From Heliopora coerulea (taxonomy: Eukaryota; Cnidaria; Anthozoa; Scleralcyonacea; Helioporidae), in NCBI GenBank assembly GCA_030142905.1, contig JASJOG010000068.1, positions 1,084,001-1,148,000 of the forward strand: 64,000 nucleotides of DNA, read 5' to 3'. Each line of letters starts with the position of its first letter. The stretch's first letter is position 1. Position numbers and translations under genes: made by a program. Under the pieces are notes generated by a model. The model ran no database searches. It was not told the DNA's origin and was given only the letters and a program-made list of their open reading frames with translations. This document shows, one piece after another, positions 32,601 through 42,724 of the stretch.

Positions 32601-35320
32601 CCACCTTTCAGTTCATTCATCCGTCCGTCCGTCCGTCTGTCCGTTCGTTTATTAGTTATTCCATTCTTTCGTTTCTCCATTCATTCGTTCCTTCATAGAA
32701 AATTTGTATACTCTTTAGATTGCCAGAAAGGTTCCTATTACGATAAAATTTCAGCAGCCTGCGTCGAGTGTCCTCGGGGTAAATATCAACCATCATCAGG
32801 AACAGTAAAATGTTCGTCATGTCTGTACAATGAAACCACGCTGACGACAGGCACTGTCTCTAAAACCGGTTGTATTCCCAGTAAGTTCATGTTTGTTTTT
32901 ACACGATGTCAAACAAACAACAGTTTGTGTGTTTCTAACGTGTTTTTATGAATAATTTTTTGTCATCAAGATTGACTGACATATGGTTTCGTTTCCAGGT
33001 TGTGAAAAAGGTTCCTTCTACAATGTTACAACGCAAGGATGCATGACGTGTCCAGTTGGCCAAACTACGTCAACCAATGGCAGTATAAATTCAGAAGAGT
33101 GTTTTCTAGGCAAGTTCAGAACCATGCTTGTTTTTACATGATGTCAAACGAACAACAGTTTGTGTCTTTGACTCTTTTCTTTTTCCTTCAACGATTAAAT
33201 AACTTTTACTGGATCAAATCGTTAGTTTTCTGCATTTCCTACCCCAATACAGTAATTGAACACACCTAAGTGATTCTCTAACTATACCTCTGCGACATAA
33301 TTACAGAAAAGAAGTTTAAATTCTTTTTGCTTGACTAAAGCATTGCGCACTTACTGCCAAGAAAATATTTGGCAAATTATTATAACTATGTTGTGAGATC
33401 CGTTTTATGTACATCTGATATTCATAAACTAGTCATGGTTCGTTTAAGCCATATAAGGTATGAAACTCTGCATTTCCACGTTAACAACACATGTAAGGTG
33501 TTGCACATAGGAAACCTTGTTCTTCATCTTAATAAGTTAGTAACCTCAACAACACCATTAGAGATTCCCTATAGCCATGATCAGTTAAAATCAGCTGAAC
33601 AAAATTCTTTTGCGGGTATTAAGGGATTCCAAGCCTTCCTTTTACTTTGGCACAAAGTTGGTTAAATTTTGTTAAGTATGATTCATTTTCATATAATAGC
33701 TGGTCTGTTAATTGTTTTTTTAGCTTGTGACCCTGGTCAGTTTTACAATTTCTTGAGTAAAATGTGTGAGAAGTGCCATATCAAAACCTACCAGAAGCTT
33801 AAAGGTCAAACAGAATGCATTGCTTGTGGAGATGGAAAAATAACAGTTGCTAAAGGAAGTAACAGCACAGAAGACTGCATCCCTGGTGAGTTTAATTTAA
33901 TGCCTACTAATAATATTGCATAGGAGGAGCTTGCACATCAGATCTGGAGGTAAATTATTTAAGTGTCTTAGATTCACAGGAAAAAAAACCCAGGCTAGCT
34001 GCAAAGTAACTTATTTAAATACTACGGTGGTAAAAACATAATTTAGGAAAAGCTACTGACTTACAATACTGTTTTGACATAATAGAAAAAAGATATATGG
34101 GTGAATAACAAAATAAATAATATATAAATAAATATGTAAATAAATAAATAAATAAATAAATAAAGTGAGAAATTAAAAAATAAATAGATATTAAATTGAA
34201 AAATAAAGAAGTAAATAAATTCATAATTAAATAAATATTTAAAATAAGTAAAGCAGTAAACAAAGAAATAAGTAAACTTCAAAAAAGTATCATTTTTACC
34301 TTCAGTTTGAAATTTTGTACCTGTCAAGTGAGAATGGATAAAACAAAAGCAAGCATAAGACTCTTGTCAACCATAGATAACATAATAAAGCTGAGAAATC
34401 TAGACCGCGCCGTATGCAATGACTATGGTAATAAGTGGTTATCACATTGTTTCAAAAGGTTATCACACAAAGCATAATAATCATTTGAATATCAGATATG
34501 GTTCGAACGATTGGGGTATATCATGGGTTATTGTAAGTTCAACTACCACACTATCAGACCAGAGAATAAATCTTGGTGATTCCTATCTCAACCAAAACTC
34601 AAATGCTCAATACGTAATGTTTCAAACACGAGTTTGTGTTCTTCCTTCAATTTCTAGATACCGAGAAACGAGTTGAAAAACGAGGCAAAGCCGAGTTTTT
34701 TTAACGAGTTTCGAGATATCTATAAATCAGAGGAAGAACACTAAACGAGCGTTTGAAATTGCTTCTCAAACGAACCAGTATTTTAGGCGAAAATCCAGCC
34801 GAAAGTTGGAAAAATTCAGCTGTAATTCTATTTCAGAATCATCCTCAGGGTATTATGAAACAAAAACTTCACAATTAACCTACACTGCCGAAGTCCACTG
34901 AGTTCAAATTCTGCTCGACTCAATTAATCTTCCTCCGATTTCTAAATACTGATTAATTATGCATTTCTTTTGTTTTTGTATTATGAATTATTGAGTTTGA
35001 GAAATAATTTGAATAACCTCAGGGCTCAGTGAGAAGGTATTATATTCAAAACAATAGACATTCCAGAGGTGAGGGACCTCACAACATAAGTCGCAGCTTC
35101 ATCATCTTTCTTTGTAAGTCGCTTTGAAGTTAGCCAGATTTCGAGACCATGCAATGATTGACCTTACAACCACAGCTCAAAGCACATTCATTGTCTTTTC
35201 TAACATCTTACAGGTAACACTGGAAATACAAGCCGGAAAGTTGTTGATACTGGTTCTGTTCTGCAGTACAGTCTCTTAATCATAATTGGCCGTTGTTTGG
35301 TTATTATTTTGTTTATTTGA
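20562..35320 (+). CDS. Receptor-like gene copy B (tail-less form)
   Basis: Fourteen or more coding exons can be joined: 20562-20628, 21921-22421, 24549-24713, 25126-25287, 26304-26465, 26625-26786, 27661-27825, 29066-29227, 30877-31041, 31445-31606, 31894-32055, 32719-32880, 32999-33109, 33724-33885 and 35214-35320. The lengths sum to 2577 nt, an open frame of 858 residues. The product has a signal peptide, the orphan N-terminal domain, eleven full GCC2/GCC3 modules and one short module. It ends in a hydrophobic stretch that stops at once, without the basic run or tail of copies A and C. It could be membrane-anchored without signalling capacity, GPI-linked, or a decaying gene. All junctions are phase 1. 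Confidence 0.8.
20629..21920. other. First coding intron of copy B
   Basis: No module or other exon is visible; an A-rich run lies near 21150. It aligns with 44786-46109 in copy C. Confidence 0.65.
21921..22421 (+). CDS. Copy B exon 2: orphan N-terminal domain
   Basis: A 501-nt exon lies between TTTTTAG and GTAAGT, phase 1 at both ends. It encodes about 167 residues that I cannot assign to a family. A first cysteine lies in KETCQFWM, and the end is rich in cysteine ([20 protein letters not shown]) next to the first module. Sequons include NVT and NIS. An alternative acceptor GCACAG six nt downstream would remove two residues. Compared with copy C (46110) about 38 residues differ, far more than in the tail exon. 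Confidence 0.85.
23306..23406. mobile_element. Miniature inverted-repeat element
   Basis: Ends are TTAACCCTT and AAAGGGTTAA; the middle has GTCTGGCGTTAGCCAGA, itself a hairpin. The copy C counterpart is at 47418-47519. Confidence 0.72.
23464..24036. mobile_element. Insertion of unknown type between ATT tracts, copy B only
   Basis: Copy C goes straight from one ATT run to the next (near 47560-47620), while copy B has about 570 bp of unrelated DNA in between, containing a repeated CAATTAAGGCAAGC motif (near 23717 and 23937). No open frame or clear terminal repeats were found. Confidence 0.5.
24549..24713 (+). CDS. Copy B exon 3: GCC2/GCC3 module (PPGKFLDS type)
   Basis: A 165-nt phase 1-1 exon lies between TCATTAG and GTAACG. 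It has six cysteines, core [18 protein letters not shown]. It is duplicated within copy B at 27661 and present in C at 48087. Confidence 0.88.
25126..25287 (+). CDS. Copy B exon 4: GCC2/GCC3 module (SPGERFNR type)
   Basis: A 162-nt phase 1-1 exon lies between ATTCCCAG and GTAAGT. It has six cysteines, core [19 protein letters not shown] truncated duplicate is at 28230-28312; the copy C version is 48618. Confidence 0.88.
25288..26303. other. Intron of copy B
   Basis: No coding module. The first part is duplicated at 28313-28970 within the same gene, and the whole aligns with 48780-49801 in copy C. Confidence 0.65.
26304..26465 (+). CDS. Copy B exon 5: GCC2/GCC3 module (SSGSFYNF type)
   Basis: A 162-nt phase 1-1 exon lies between TTTGATTTAG and GTAAGT. 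Six cysteines, core [18 protein letters not shown]. The copy C version is 49802. Confidence 0.88.
26625..26786 (+). CDS. Copy B exon 6: GCC2/GCC3 module (EPGSFYNF type)
   Basis: A 162-nt phase 1-1 exon lies between CTTGCTTGCAG and GTAAGT. Six cysteines, core [18 protein letters not shown]. The copy C version is 50118. Confidence 0.88.
26787..27660. other. Intron of copy B at the internal duplication joint
   Basis: A GGTT/TTGG-rich tract occupies about 26855-27045. Half a miniature element (27062-27098) and an ATT run then lead into the second copy of the 24.0 kb block. No coding signal. Confidence 0.65.
27661..27825 (+). CDS. Copy B exon 7: duplicate of the PPGKFLDS module
   Basis: A 165-nt phase 1-1 exon lies between TCTCATCAG and GTAACG. 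It is nearly identical to exon 3 at 24549 (for example LRG ending, SRC instead of SQC) and arose by the internal duplication. Confidence 0.85.
28230..28312 (+). pseudogene. Copy B truncated duplicate of the SPGERFNR module exon
   Basis: The 3' half ([20 protein letters not shown]) and GTAAGT donor survive, but about 90 nt covering the acceptor and first half of exon 25126 are missing, and no acceptor precedes it. It cannot be spliced in as a normal module. Confidence 0.85.
29066..29227 (+). CDS. Copy B exon 8: GCC2/GCC3 module (KEGEFFDK type)
   Basis: A 162-nt phase 1-1 exon lies between TGTACAG and GTAATT. Six cysteines, core [18 protein letters not shown]; equivalent to 1852 in copy A. Confidence 0.88.
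29228..30876. other. Intron of copy B with a miniature element
   Basis: It aligns with 2014-3013 in copy A except for an extra block of about 660 bp (about 29720-30380) that includes the element at 29877-30070. No exon is visible. Confidence 0.65.
29877..30070. mobile_element. Non-autonomous inverted-repeat element (MITE), 194 bp
   Basis: The ends are AGGGGCCGTTCACACT and its near-perfect inverse AGTGTGAACCGCCCCT. The interior repeats AGATCGATCT palindromes. No coding capacity. Copies A and C lack it. Confidence 0.8.
30877..31041 (+). CDS. Copy B exon 9: GCC2/GCC3 module (PAGEYYDK type)
   Basis: A 165-nt phase 1-1 exon lies between TTTCTTCAG and GTAACA. Six cysteines; equivalent to 3014 in copy A with one residue pair changed (CLKC for CLNC). 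Confidence 0.88.
31445..31606 (+). CDS. Copy B exon 10: GCC2/GCC3 module (PPGSHHVN type)
   Basis: A 162-nt phase 1-1 exon lies between TCATCTTAG and GTCAGT. Six cysteines; its protein is identical to the copy A exon at 3581. Confidence 0.88.
31894..32055 (+). CDS. Copy B exon 11: GCC2/GCC3 module (EVGLYHHN type)
   Basis: A 162-nt phase 1-1 exon lies between TTTCAG and GTAAGA. Six cysteines; equivalent to 4030 in copy A. Confidence 0.88.
32397..32690. repeat. (TCCG)n-type tetranucleotide tract
   Basis: Degenerate TCCG/TCCA/TTCA repeats in the intron before exon 32719. The Pro-Ser-Val-His frames through it are artefacts. Confidence 0.88.
32719..32880 (+). CDS. Copy B exon 12: GCC2/GCC3 module (QKGSYYDK type)
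   Basis: A 162-nt phase 1-1 exon lies between CTCTTTAG and GTAAGT. Six cysteines, core [15 protein letters not shown]. Confidence 0.88.
32999..33109 (+). CDS. Copy B exon 13: short four-cysteine module with GC donor
   Basis: A 111-nt exon after GTTTCCAG with donor AG|GCAAGT, as in copies A and C. It lacks the middle of the usual module. Confidence 0.82.
33110..33723. other. Intron of copy B, mosaic
   Basis: Positions about 33160-33415 match the intron at 31150-31405 rather than the corresponding copy A or C intron, so this intron was rebuilt from another part of the gene. No exon is visible. Confidence 0.65.
33724..33885 (+). CDS. Copy B exon 14: GCC2/GCC3 module (DPGQFYNF type)
   Basis: A 162-nt phase 1-1 exon lies between TTTTTTTAG and GTGAGT. 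Six cysteines, core [18 protein letters not shown]. The same module is broken in A (7126) and lies further upstream in C (52016). Confidence 0.88.
33886..35213. other. Intron of copy B
   Basis: No exon. An AAAT/AAATA-rich tract occupies about 34105-34215 and matches DNA after 52177 in copy C. One arm of the foldback repeat (34857-34895) remains. Confidence 0.65.
35214..35320 (+). CDS. Copy B last exon: chimeric hydrophobic C terminus
   Basis: The exon starts like the TM exons of A and C (NTGNTSRK), then has six extra codons (VDTGSV region), keeps QYSL, and runs into DNA that elsewhere is intergenic (compare 10479 onward). The new frame reads [15 protein letters not shown] and stops at TGA 35318-35320. 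There is no basic run and no tail. The DTGS-spacer-hydrophobic end resembles a GPI signal, but a tail-less membrane span with one Arg is equally possible. Confidence 0.7.
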
Positions 35321-35425
35321 TTAAAGTTGGTTTGTTTATTGCAATAACGAAAACTTTGACTGTTCGTCCTTTGTGGAGTGGTTGAACAATGTTACTGACT
35401 TCCTAAGTGTAAGAAATAGTAAGTC

Positions 35426-38400
35426 CATGGCCAAGATATCTAGGCAGATATGAGTTTTTCGTTTAACTCTTATGTCACGTTGTTCGAGCTTCAAGATGGT
35501 AGTTATTTTCTCCGCTCTATTTATCACTGCATTCCCCGTCTATGTCCTTCGAATACTAGATGTCTTTCTGGGTCTTTACAGCCAAATAAAAATCCGACCT
35601 TCATAGATTGCCAAACTATTTAGTGAACAAATTGTTGTGTGGTGAGTGCAAAAAATCCTCTTGGTGGGAATGTGATCTCCGAATAAGGTCGACAACATTT
35701 TCAAGCACTTAGCTTTTTAGATTCATCTTAATTTCAGCGAACTTTTCGGAAAATTTTTAACATTCGCCCAAATCTCACCTCTATCGGCCCAAGAATACCA
35801 AGGGCTACAATATGTAAAAGGAAGGGGGTTGTGTACCCTTTCCCTCCACTTTTTGCTCATCATTTACGGGTCTTTGCGTGGCCCAGCCCTCAGCCAAGTT
35901 CGGCGCGGGACCCTTGAATGGCTCGGATCCTTTGAGCACTTGCCGTACCCCTGGTTGTCATCGTTCCTACGTAATCATCCTCGATACCTTACTAACTTAA
36001 CTCAATTGACCAAAGAAAAATGCGTAAGATCTCTTGACATGCTTACGTGGTGCGTAGCATTCAGTCCCACAATCAAGAAATTGTTTCAAGAAAAATACTG
36101 GATCTTTTGATTTATCATAACAATTTGCTCATTCAGACCTCAGGGATGACTACATTTTGTTGTTTAATCGGATAAACACGTTGAAAAAAAGGGAAAAAAG
36201 ATGCTCCCGTTCGTCGTCATCTTATTGCCGATTAAAATTTTCCGATTTATCCGTATAAGTACATTAGATAGTTTGGCAACAATCTTCACGCCAATCCCAG
36301 GAAAGGTACGGTTTGGATTCGGTTTCATATTCATCCTTAAGGTAATGATTTGAAGACAATAAGAAGTGACGAAGCACCAAGAGACAAGGTAACCAAGTTA
36401 CTAACAGAACAAAATGTTCAACTCGCAGATTTCGAGAGAATAATCGTCGTTAACGAGAAGCGTAATATCTACGAAGGCCTTGCGTCGTATTGTGTAACCA
36501 GGGGTTAGTGACGCAGTCAACCTTGAAGTTTCACGTTTTACATGTTTTTTACACGTGTTTGACACGCAGTTCTCTCCACGTTGCTCGTTGTTTTCTCTTA
36601 CACTTCGCTTCGACGATATATGTCAAAAAGAAAACTCTGCAAATGTCACAGCCCAAATCGCCGTGGAATTGCTCAGGTAAACCTGCACTTTTTGTTACCG
36701 TCATATGAGGGTGGTAGAAGGTCTTGACTGAGCCAACGACCTTACCCCTTATCTCACCAACCAGAGTTTGTTCAACTATTATTATCTTTCCTTCAAAATA
36801 GCAATCTTCATGACATCACTCCTTGAAGTTTATTTCCACATTACGTAGCAAATTGTCGTTTTAACGAAAGGATACGTGCCCAAGTTGGGCGTTCGCGACC
36901 AAAATAGATAATCGGACGTGATATGTTAAACAAACCCTTCCTCTTCACTTAAGAAATCCGCGCACACACATGACAATTGGAAAAAACTGACGCCTAGAAA
37001 ACTTCCCGGCAAACAAATCATCCAACAAATATAGTTCATTTCGGAACAACTGCTTCAGCCTTATTTTTGTTACAGTGACAACTTCTAAGCTGATTTATCA
37101 ATCAACAATTAACCTGACATCTTCAAGAGACTTTTATTTCAAACAAGTGTCATCTTCTCTCGTTTTCTGCGTACATAAGAACTGTCCTCGTTCATAAGTA
37201 AACACTGCAAAGTTTCAGAAGTGAATGCAATAATTCTTCCTAGTCAAATGATTGGAGATCAAATCACCTGCATACCCCTCAACTTCTCGTCAGAATCAGA
37301 ATAAAAATAGTTGCGGCATATTCAAAATGCCGACACTGATATAAATCGTCGACAGTGAAGCTCTTCGCGACCAATATTTCTCACGGCTACTTGGAGTGGC
37401 GAAAATACTCGCCTTGTAAAAGCCCTGTTCCGGCTTTACGAAAGCCATGTAGGCTTATTCTTTCATAGTAAATTGTCCAACTGCTTCGCTTTGAATGTGA
37501 ATAAAGTAGATTAGGAGTAAGATATGAAGACAGGAGGTCATGCAATTAAGATTCTGTCGAGAAGTTAAAGTAGATATTGTTGTGCTGAGGTGTGTGGTCG
37601 CCTATACATAGTGAAATAAACATGAGGAATGTAAGTGGTCCAAGTGTGTTTATGGTGCAAACCTAACGTATAAGTAAAAAGTCGATTAACAGAATAGAGT
37701 CAGAGGCTTTAACAAGAAGTCAGATCCTGTTTTTCACAGGATCATTAAGGACAACAATTGTATTAACCTTTTGTTTTCATTAGAACGCTCTAGTAAATAT
37801 ACATAAGATACAAAGTCATGATTCTTTTGGCTAGCGGTATAATGTGGGAAGTGCTATGACATCGAAATTTCTTGCAACGCACTTCCTAGCCAGTCTGAAT
37901 TTTCGCATAAAATATTCTCAGGAGTGTCTCACCACCAGCCTACGCACAAGTCATTGAAATACCATTAAGAAGTAGCAATATATTGGAGTATAGGGACTAA
38001 CTTGTTTCGATTACAAATGATAACAACTTATTGTTTGCAATATTGCCTTTAAAATGAGATACGCATTCGCAATCATTTCTTAATTGTCCCAACTCCTTGG
38101 GATGTCTTGAGAGTGAGGGGTTCACTTAACTTCAGAGATTTCTCGTGGTCTTAAGATATATCGCTTGAACGCGTTCACTTAGAAGCCAAGATGCCTGAGG
38201 CAAAAGGTTACCTTACTGATGAGTCCGAACTGCTTCAAGGTGAAACGAGTGAATATGTGATACTGGAATTGTGTTGGGGCACTAAGACAACTCCTACATC
38301 ATATTAATGGTCAAGTATTAAAACCACGGGAAATACGAAGGATGCGTTAGTACCCATATAAAGTAAAGTAAACTAAAGTGTCTTTATTTATACTGGAAAA

Positions 38401-38679
38401 CCCAAACCACTGTTTTTGTTCTTATTCTTATTGCTATTCCTGTTTTTAATCTTATTCTTATTCTTACCCCCGTTTTCGGTCGGATTCTCATTCATTATGA
38501 TTATTATTGTCATTATTACGAGCCATTTCTTACAGAAAGTGCAATGCTGCGAGGTAGGAATATCTAAGTTAAAAGACAACGTCGCTACATCTGGGATGAG
38601 TTCGTTTTCAAGAGCCTTAAGGTAAATTAAATACGTGATGAGTAGTAAGTCAAATGTAATCTTTACCGGTTCACTACAC
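35426..38679. other. Intergenic segment after copy B
   Basis: Duplicate of 11306-14566. No gene supported. Confidence 0.6.
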
Positions 38680-38860
38680 TGTTGTTGTGAACATATGACG
38701 TAATTGATGAGAAAAGCATGGAACTAGAGGTGTGGCGATATACATAGATAGTGAGTTGTGATCTGTAGGATTCAGAAATAAAGCGAGTTGAAATTAAAAA
38801 GAGAATTAGAGAGTGCTTCGTTACATTTTTGGAGGTCCCACCGTAGATCGAGATATACCT

Positions 38861-39427
38861 ATGGCAGAAGAGGAAGTTGTTGCTCAGGCTTTAAACCCTG
38901 AACTGAACAGACTTTCACATACATTATTTCGGAGACCAGAAAAGTTCAAGATTGGAGAAGATTTTGATTTGTTCGTAAAGAAGTCCGAATTGTATTTTGA
39001 AGCGGTTGAGCTTAAAGATGAGAAGAAGAAAAGGCTTCCACTGTTATTAAATTTCAATGAGGACCCTTTTCGTCTCGCAGAATCGGTCGACTTTGTGGAA
39101 GGAGACAATGCCTACAATAACTGGATTAAACTGCTGAAGTCGTTGTTGGAAGGAAACCAAACTTTGACCGAAAAGAGATACAATTTTCATCGACGTGGAC
39201 AGGAACCAGGTGAGTCAGTTGACTCTTATGCTGTTTCGCTCAGAGAAGCTGGAGCTAAATGTGGTTTTCAAGGCGAAGAGTATACCAGTAGATTAGTTGA
39301 CCAGTTTATTCTTGGATTAAGAGATCGTGCCACGCAGAGTAAATTATTGCAAGAACCGCCTGCTACCTTGGATGACGCCTTATCGGTTGCGCGGAGATTC
39401 GAAGCAGGGAATGCTACAATGCATTAG
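38861..39427 (+). pseudogene. LTR-retrotransposon gag fragment, second copy
   Basis: Same frame as 14748-15314 with one change (HTLF for HILF) and the same early stop after GNATMH. The upstream leader and possible short LTR (about 38680-38825) are also preserved. Confidence 0.75.
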
Positions 39428-41555
39428 TTTGTTGAATGCTACAATGCTACAGCGTTAAAAAAAAAACAGGAAACTGTTGCACCTTCCATCGTAAACAACT
39501 CGGGACACAGCAAGAGAGACCTTCCACTGAGAATAGCGTCCTCCAAGTATTCATAAAGTTTTGAATTCTTTTTGTCTTATGCCAAAAAATATATTCGTAA
39601 AATAAATTAGTATTTGCTATGTAATTTAACTAAGTGGCCAAATGCTACTTAGAGGTACTTGGGTTGTTTGTAGTCTGTTCAGGGATGCATTTCCCAAATA
39701 ACTTCGAATTCTTCCAGGAAAATCTAAGAGATTTTTGAAATTGTAAAATATTTCGACACTATAATACTTCACTCGGGTGTTGGCAAGCAAAGCGATCGAG
39801 GGAAGAAAAACACTTTTTTCTTTTAATTGCTTTCCGTCAGAAATCCCGGTTACACCATTGAGTCTCTTGGTGTTTCGGAGACAAAAACAAGAGATCTTTT
39901 AAAAACGTTTAAGAAACTCGTCAACAATTCAAGCAAAATCAAAAAGGGTCACACGTCTTGTTTATATGTCTTTATTTCTATATGTGGCAAAAACACGCTA
40001 ATTTTTTTCCTCAAATGTTTTGCCCCTTAGAAAACATAGATTTTCAAACTTTCTACGCGAGTCAACGTGTTAAGGGGTTAGTTTTGCAGTACGTCCTCTA
40101 TCGGATATAAAGCACTCGGCTGTCGCCTCGTGTTTTAAACCTGATAAAGCACTCCTGCTCGTTTTTCAAAAAAATATACAAGTCCTCCCCTAAAAACGTT
40201 ATTAAAATACAACCATTAAAAATCTCTATAAATATTGTCTTGGCCAAATTGTTTTGGATAAATTTATTAAATACGAGACTTGTATTCCTAATCACGCTTA
40301 TTTTAACGTTGTTTAACAACATGGACAAACTCCGAAACGGTAGCAAGTTGCAAGACAACCAGCCCAGCCTGATCGTATGGACACAAAAACTCTCTAGTTC
40401 GTCTGGACGACGTCAGCTTACGCTCACGTCGAGAAATAAACAGCATTTCAGCATTACGTTAGCTTACAACACAAGCGATCGCAACGAGTGTTACTAGAGT
40501 CAAGGCAACTCACTAAATTATTCTATCGCTAAAAGCATTGTCTTTTGATGAAACACTTGGGTTATAACTTGTTGTATCTAACTACGATCTTCACTTTTTG
40601 TATTCACAAATATTTTTTGAACTGTACACACAGTCACAATAATAAAGAGTAAAATGGTGTTTGTTTATCACTCGAGAGGTGTCATTGCTTCAAAGTTAAC
40701 TAATTCTAAAAGTTGTTCGTTTAATCCCAGTATACTCCAAGTAATATAGGACGTCTACTCGGTGACATTTCTACTTATTTTAAGTACACTAATACCCTTA
40801 CTTTGATTATATACACGTGTGAAAATTTTGAAAATAAATGTGACGTTATATTTTTTTGAACTGAATTAACTTCGGACGCATGCTTGATGACGGGAGAGAC
40901 AGCGCAAAAGAAGAACAGGGAGGGTGCTACTTGGAGTAGGAGGGGTTTTTACACTCCTGAATTTTGGCTGTAAGTGCCCTAGTAAGAATGGTCTTCGAAG
41001 AAAAAACAATAAACTATGAAAAGACGCTCATGAATCCATGCAAAATATCAATTTTTGTTACGGACGATGCTTATCTATGTCCATCCTCTTACGGGTGGGT
41101 GTCCTTGGTATAGCCTTGGAGCACTAATTTTCAATGACAATTTTCTTAACGCACTTCTTTCCTGAGTAAGATCTAAGGCTACATTTTCATTAGTAACAAA
41201 GTTTGTTCCGCAACCGTTGTCGCACACGACTGATCGTCCTGACGTGTGTAGGATTTAGTCAGGTGTCTTCGGGAAATATTACAACGTTCGTGAGCTCAAA
41301 TCTCGGGACTTTACCGCAACGAGAACCATTTGATTTCTTGCTATAATAATACCAAAGTAAAAAAATCAGACATTGCATTTGTACTAGTTGTGCAAACTGT
41401 GTCTGTGGGCAAATCATTTGCATTGGCGTAGAAACGCGACAACGAAGTTTTTGTACAAAGTGATATGAATAATTCAACAATTCCATTGACTCAATAAATA
41501 CCACTCAAAAACAAATCGAAACAGTGAATAAAATTGATCTATTTCAACTTTTTAC
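39428..41555. other. Intergenic segment with no recognised gene
   Basis: Duplicate of 15315-17439. No supported gene. Confidence 0.55.
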
Positions 41556-42113
41556 ACCCACGGTATTTCAACATTTGACTGGCAAGTCAAAAAGTTTTAA
41601 AACATGTTTACTGACGTTTCGTTGTGGCGTGCAACATCTTCAGAGTGTAGGTTTACACGGATGAGAAAAAACTACATACATGAATCTATAATTACATATT
41701 GGAATAATTGGACGGCTAACCAATAGAAAACTGGGAGAGGTGACGGGAAGTGACACGCATACGGAAGAGGAAAGCATTAGAATAGAGAAAGAGGTGTGGA
41801 AGAGATATTTTCGTTGAGAGACGGTTTGTATTTAGAAATAAGTAAACTCTCACAAATGAGAAGTTCAAAGTTAGAGGAAGATCTGCAGGAAGAAATGATG
41901 GAAAAATCGTTGGGAAGAAATTGCGTGATTAGCCTGGCGAGTATGAGCCTGGATACTGGAAGTAGGAAACGAAGTGGTTGTTCGTTTCTTACCCGTCAAA
42001 GGCGAAACCCCCATGTGTTCAGAGATACGCGTGTGTAAGTGGCGCCTTGTTCGGCCCGAATACAATGCTCCACAGCATTGACACGTATATTTGTAGACAA
42101 CGCGCGATCTCAT
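41556..42113 (-). mobile_element. Penelope-like 3' fragment, second copy
   Basis: Minus-strand GIY-YIG segment at 42113-41871 with LYSGRTRR in place of LYLGRTRR. The same CTGAAGATG...GAAACGTC string follows downstream. Confidence 0.75.
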
Positions 42114-42145
42114 TAACGGGTAAGAAATGGGTAAGAAACGGGTAA

Positions 42146-42667
42146 AAGAAATTTCAAAATCGTGCTATGAGAATCATTCTTCATCACGGAAGGTCAAAAT
42201 GTGCACAAGAAATGCGAAACGAGTTAAAATTGTTGTCATTACACAGCAGAGGACGTTTTTTAAGATTTGTAACTATTTTTAAATTATTACATAATTTAAA
42301 CAGTCTTGAGCAACTAAGGGATACTTTCAAACTTACACGAAATAGTCATGGTAGGGAATTGCGAGATGAAACGTTGCTAGATCTTCCAAAGGTTAAAAGT
42401 GCTATCGGTCAATCTACGTTCAAGTATTCCGGTGCAAAAGACTGGAACTCTTTACCCTCTACTTTTAGAGAGATGACTTCTATTACTAGTTTTAAAAGTT
42501 CTATTTATATGTATCTCTTAGACAGTGACAAAGATTCCCATATTTGTAGTTAATAGATTAATTTAGGTTATTTATTCAATTTAGTTAATTTATGTTTTAT
42601 TAGCACTGTCCTCCCGTTAATACCAGATTTTATGCTGATGAGATTTTTTTAACAGTATAAATAAAGA

Positions 42668-42710
<43 letters not shown>

Positions 42711-42724
42711 GTTATTATTATTAA
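42146..42724 (+). mobile_element. LINE 3' end, second copy, with longer (ATT)n tail
   Basis: Same C-terminal reverse-transcriptase frame as 18030-18437, stop at 42553. The terminal ATT microsatellite (42671-42724) is about twice as long as in the first copy. Confidence 0.82.

Noticed and set aside
32389..32698. Pro-Ser-Val-His repeat proteins in two frames
   Set aside because: They are translations of a TCCG/TCCA microsatellite inside an intron; the same happens at 4771-4971 and 57426-57716. Splice signals show the real exon starts at 32719.
35326..35527. Second LINE fragment after copy B
   Set aside because: The frame there only overlaps the flank of the LINE seen at 10611; the LINE itself is absent (empty site).
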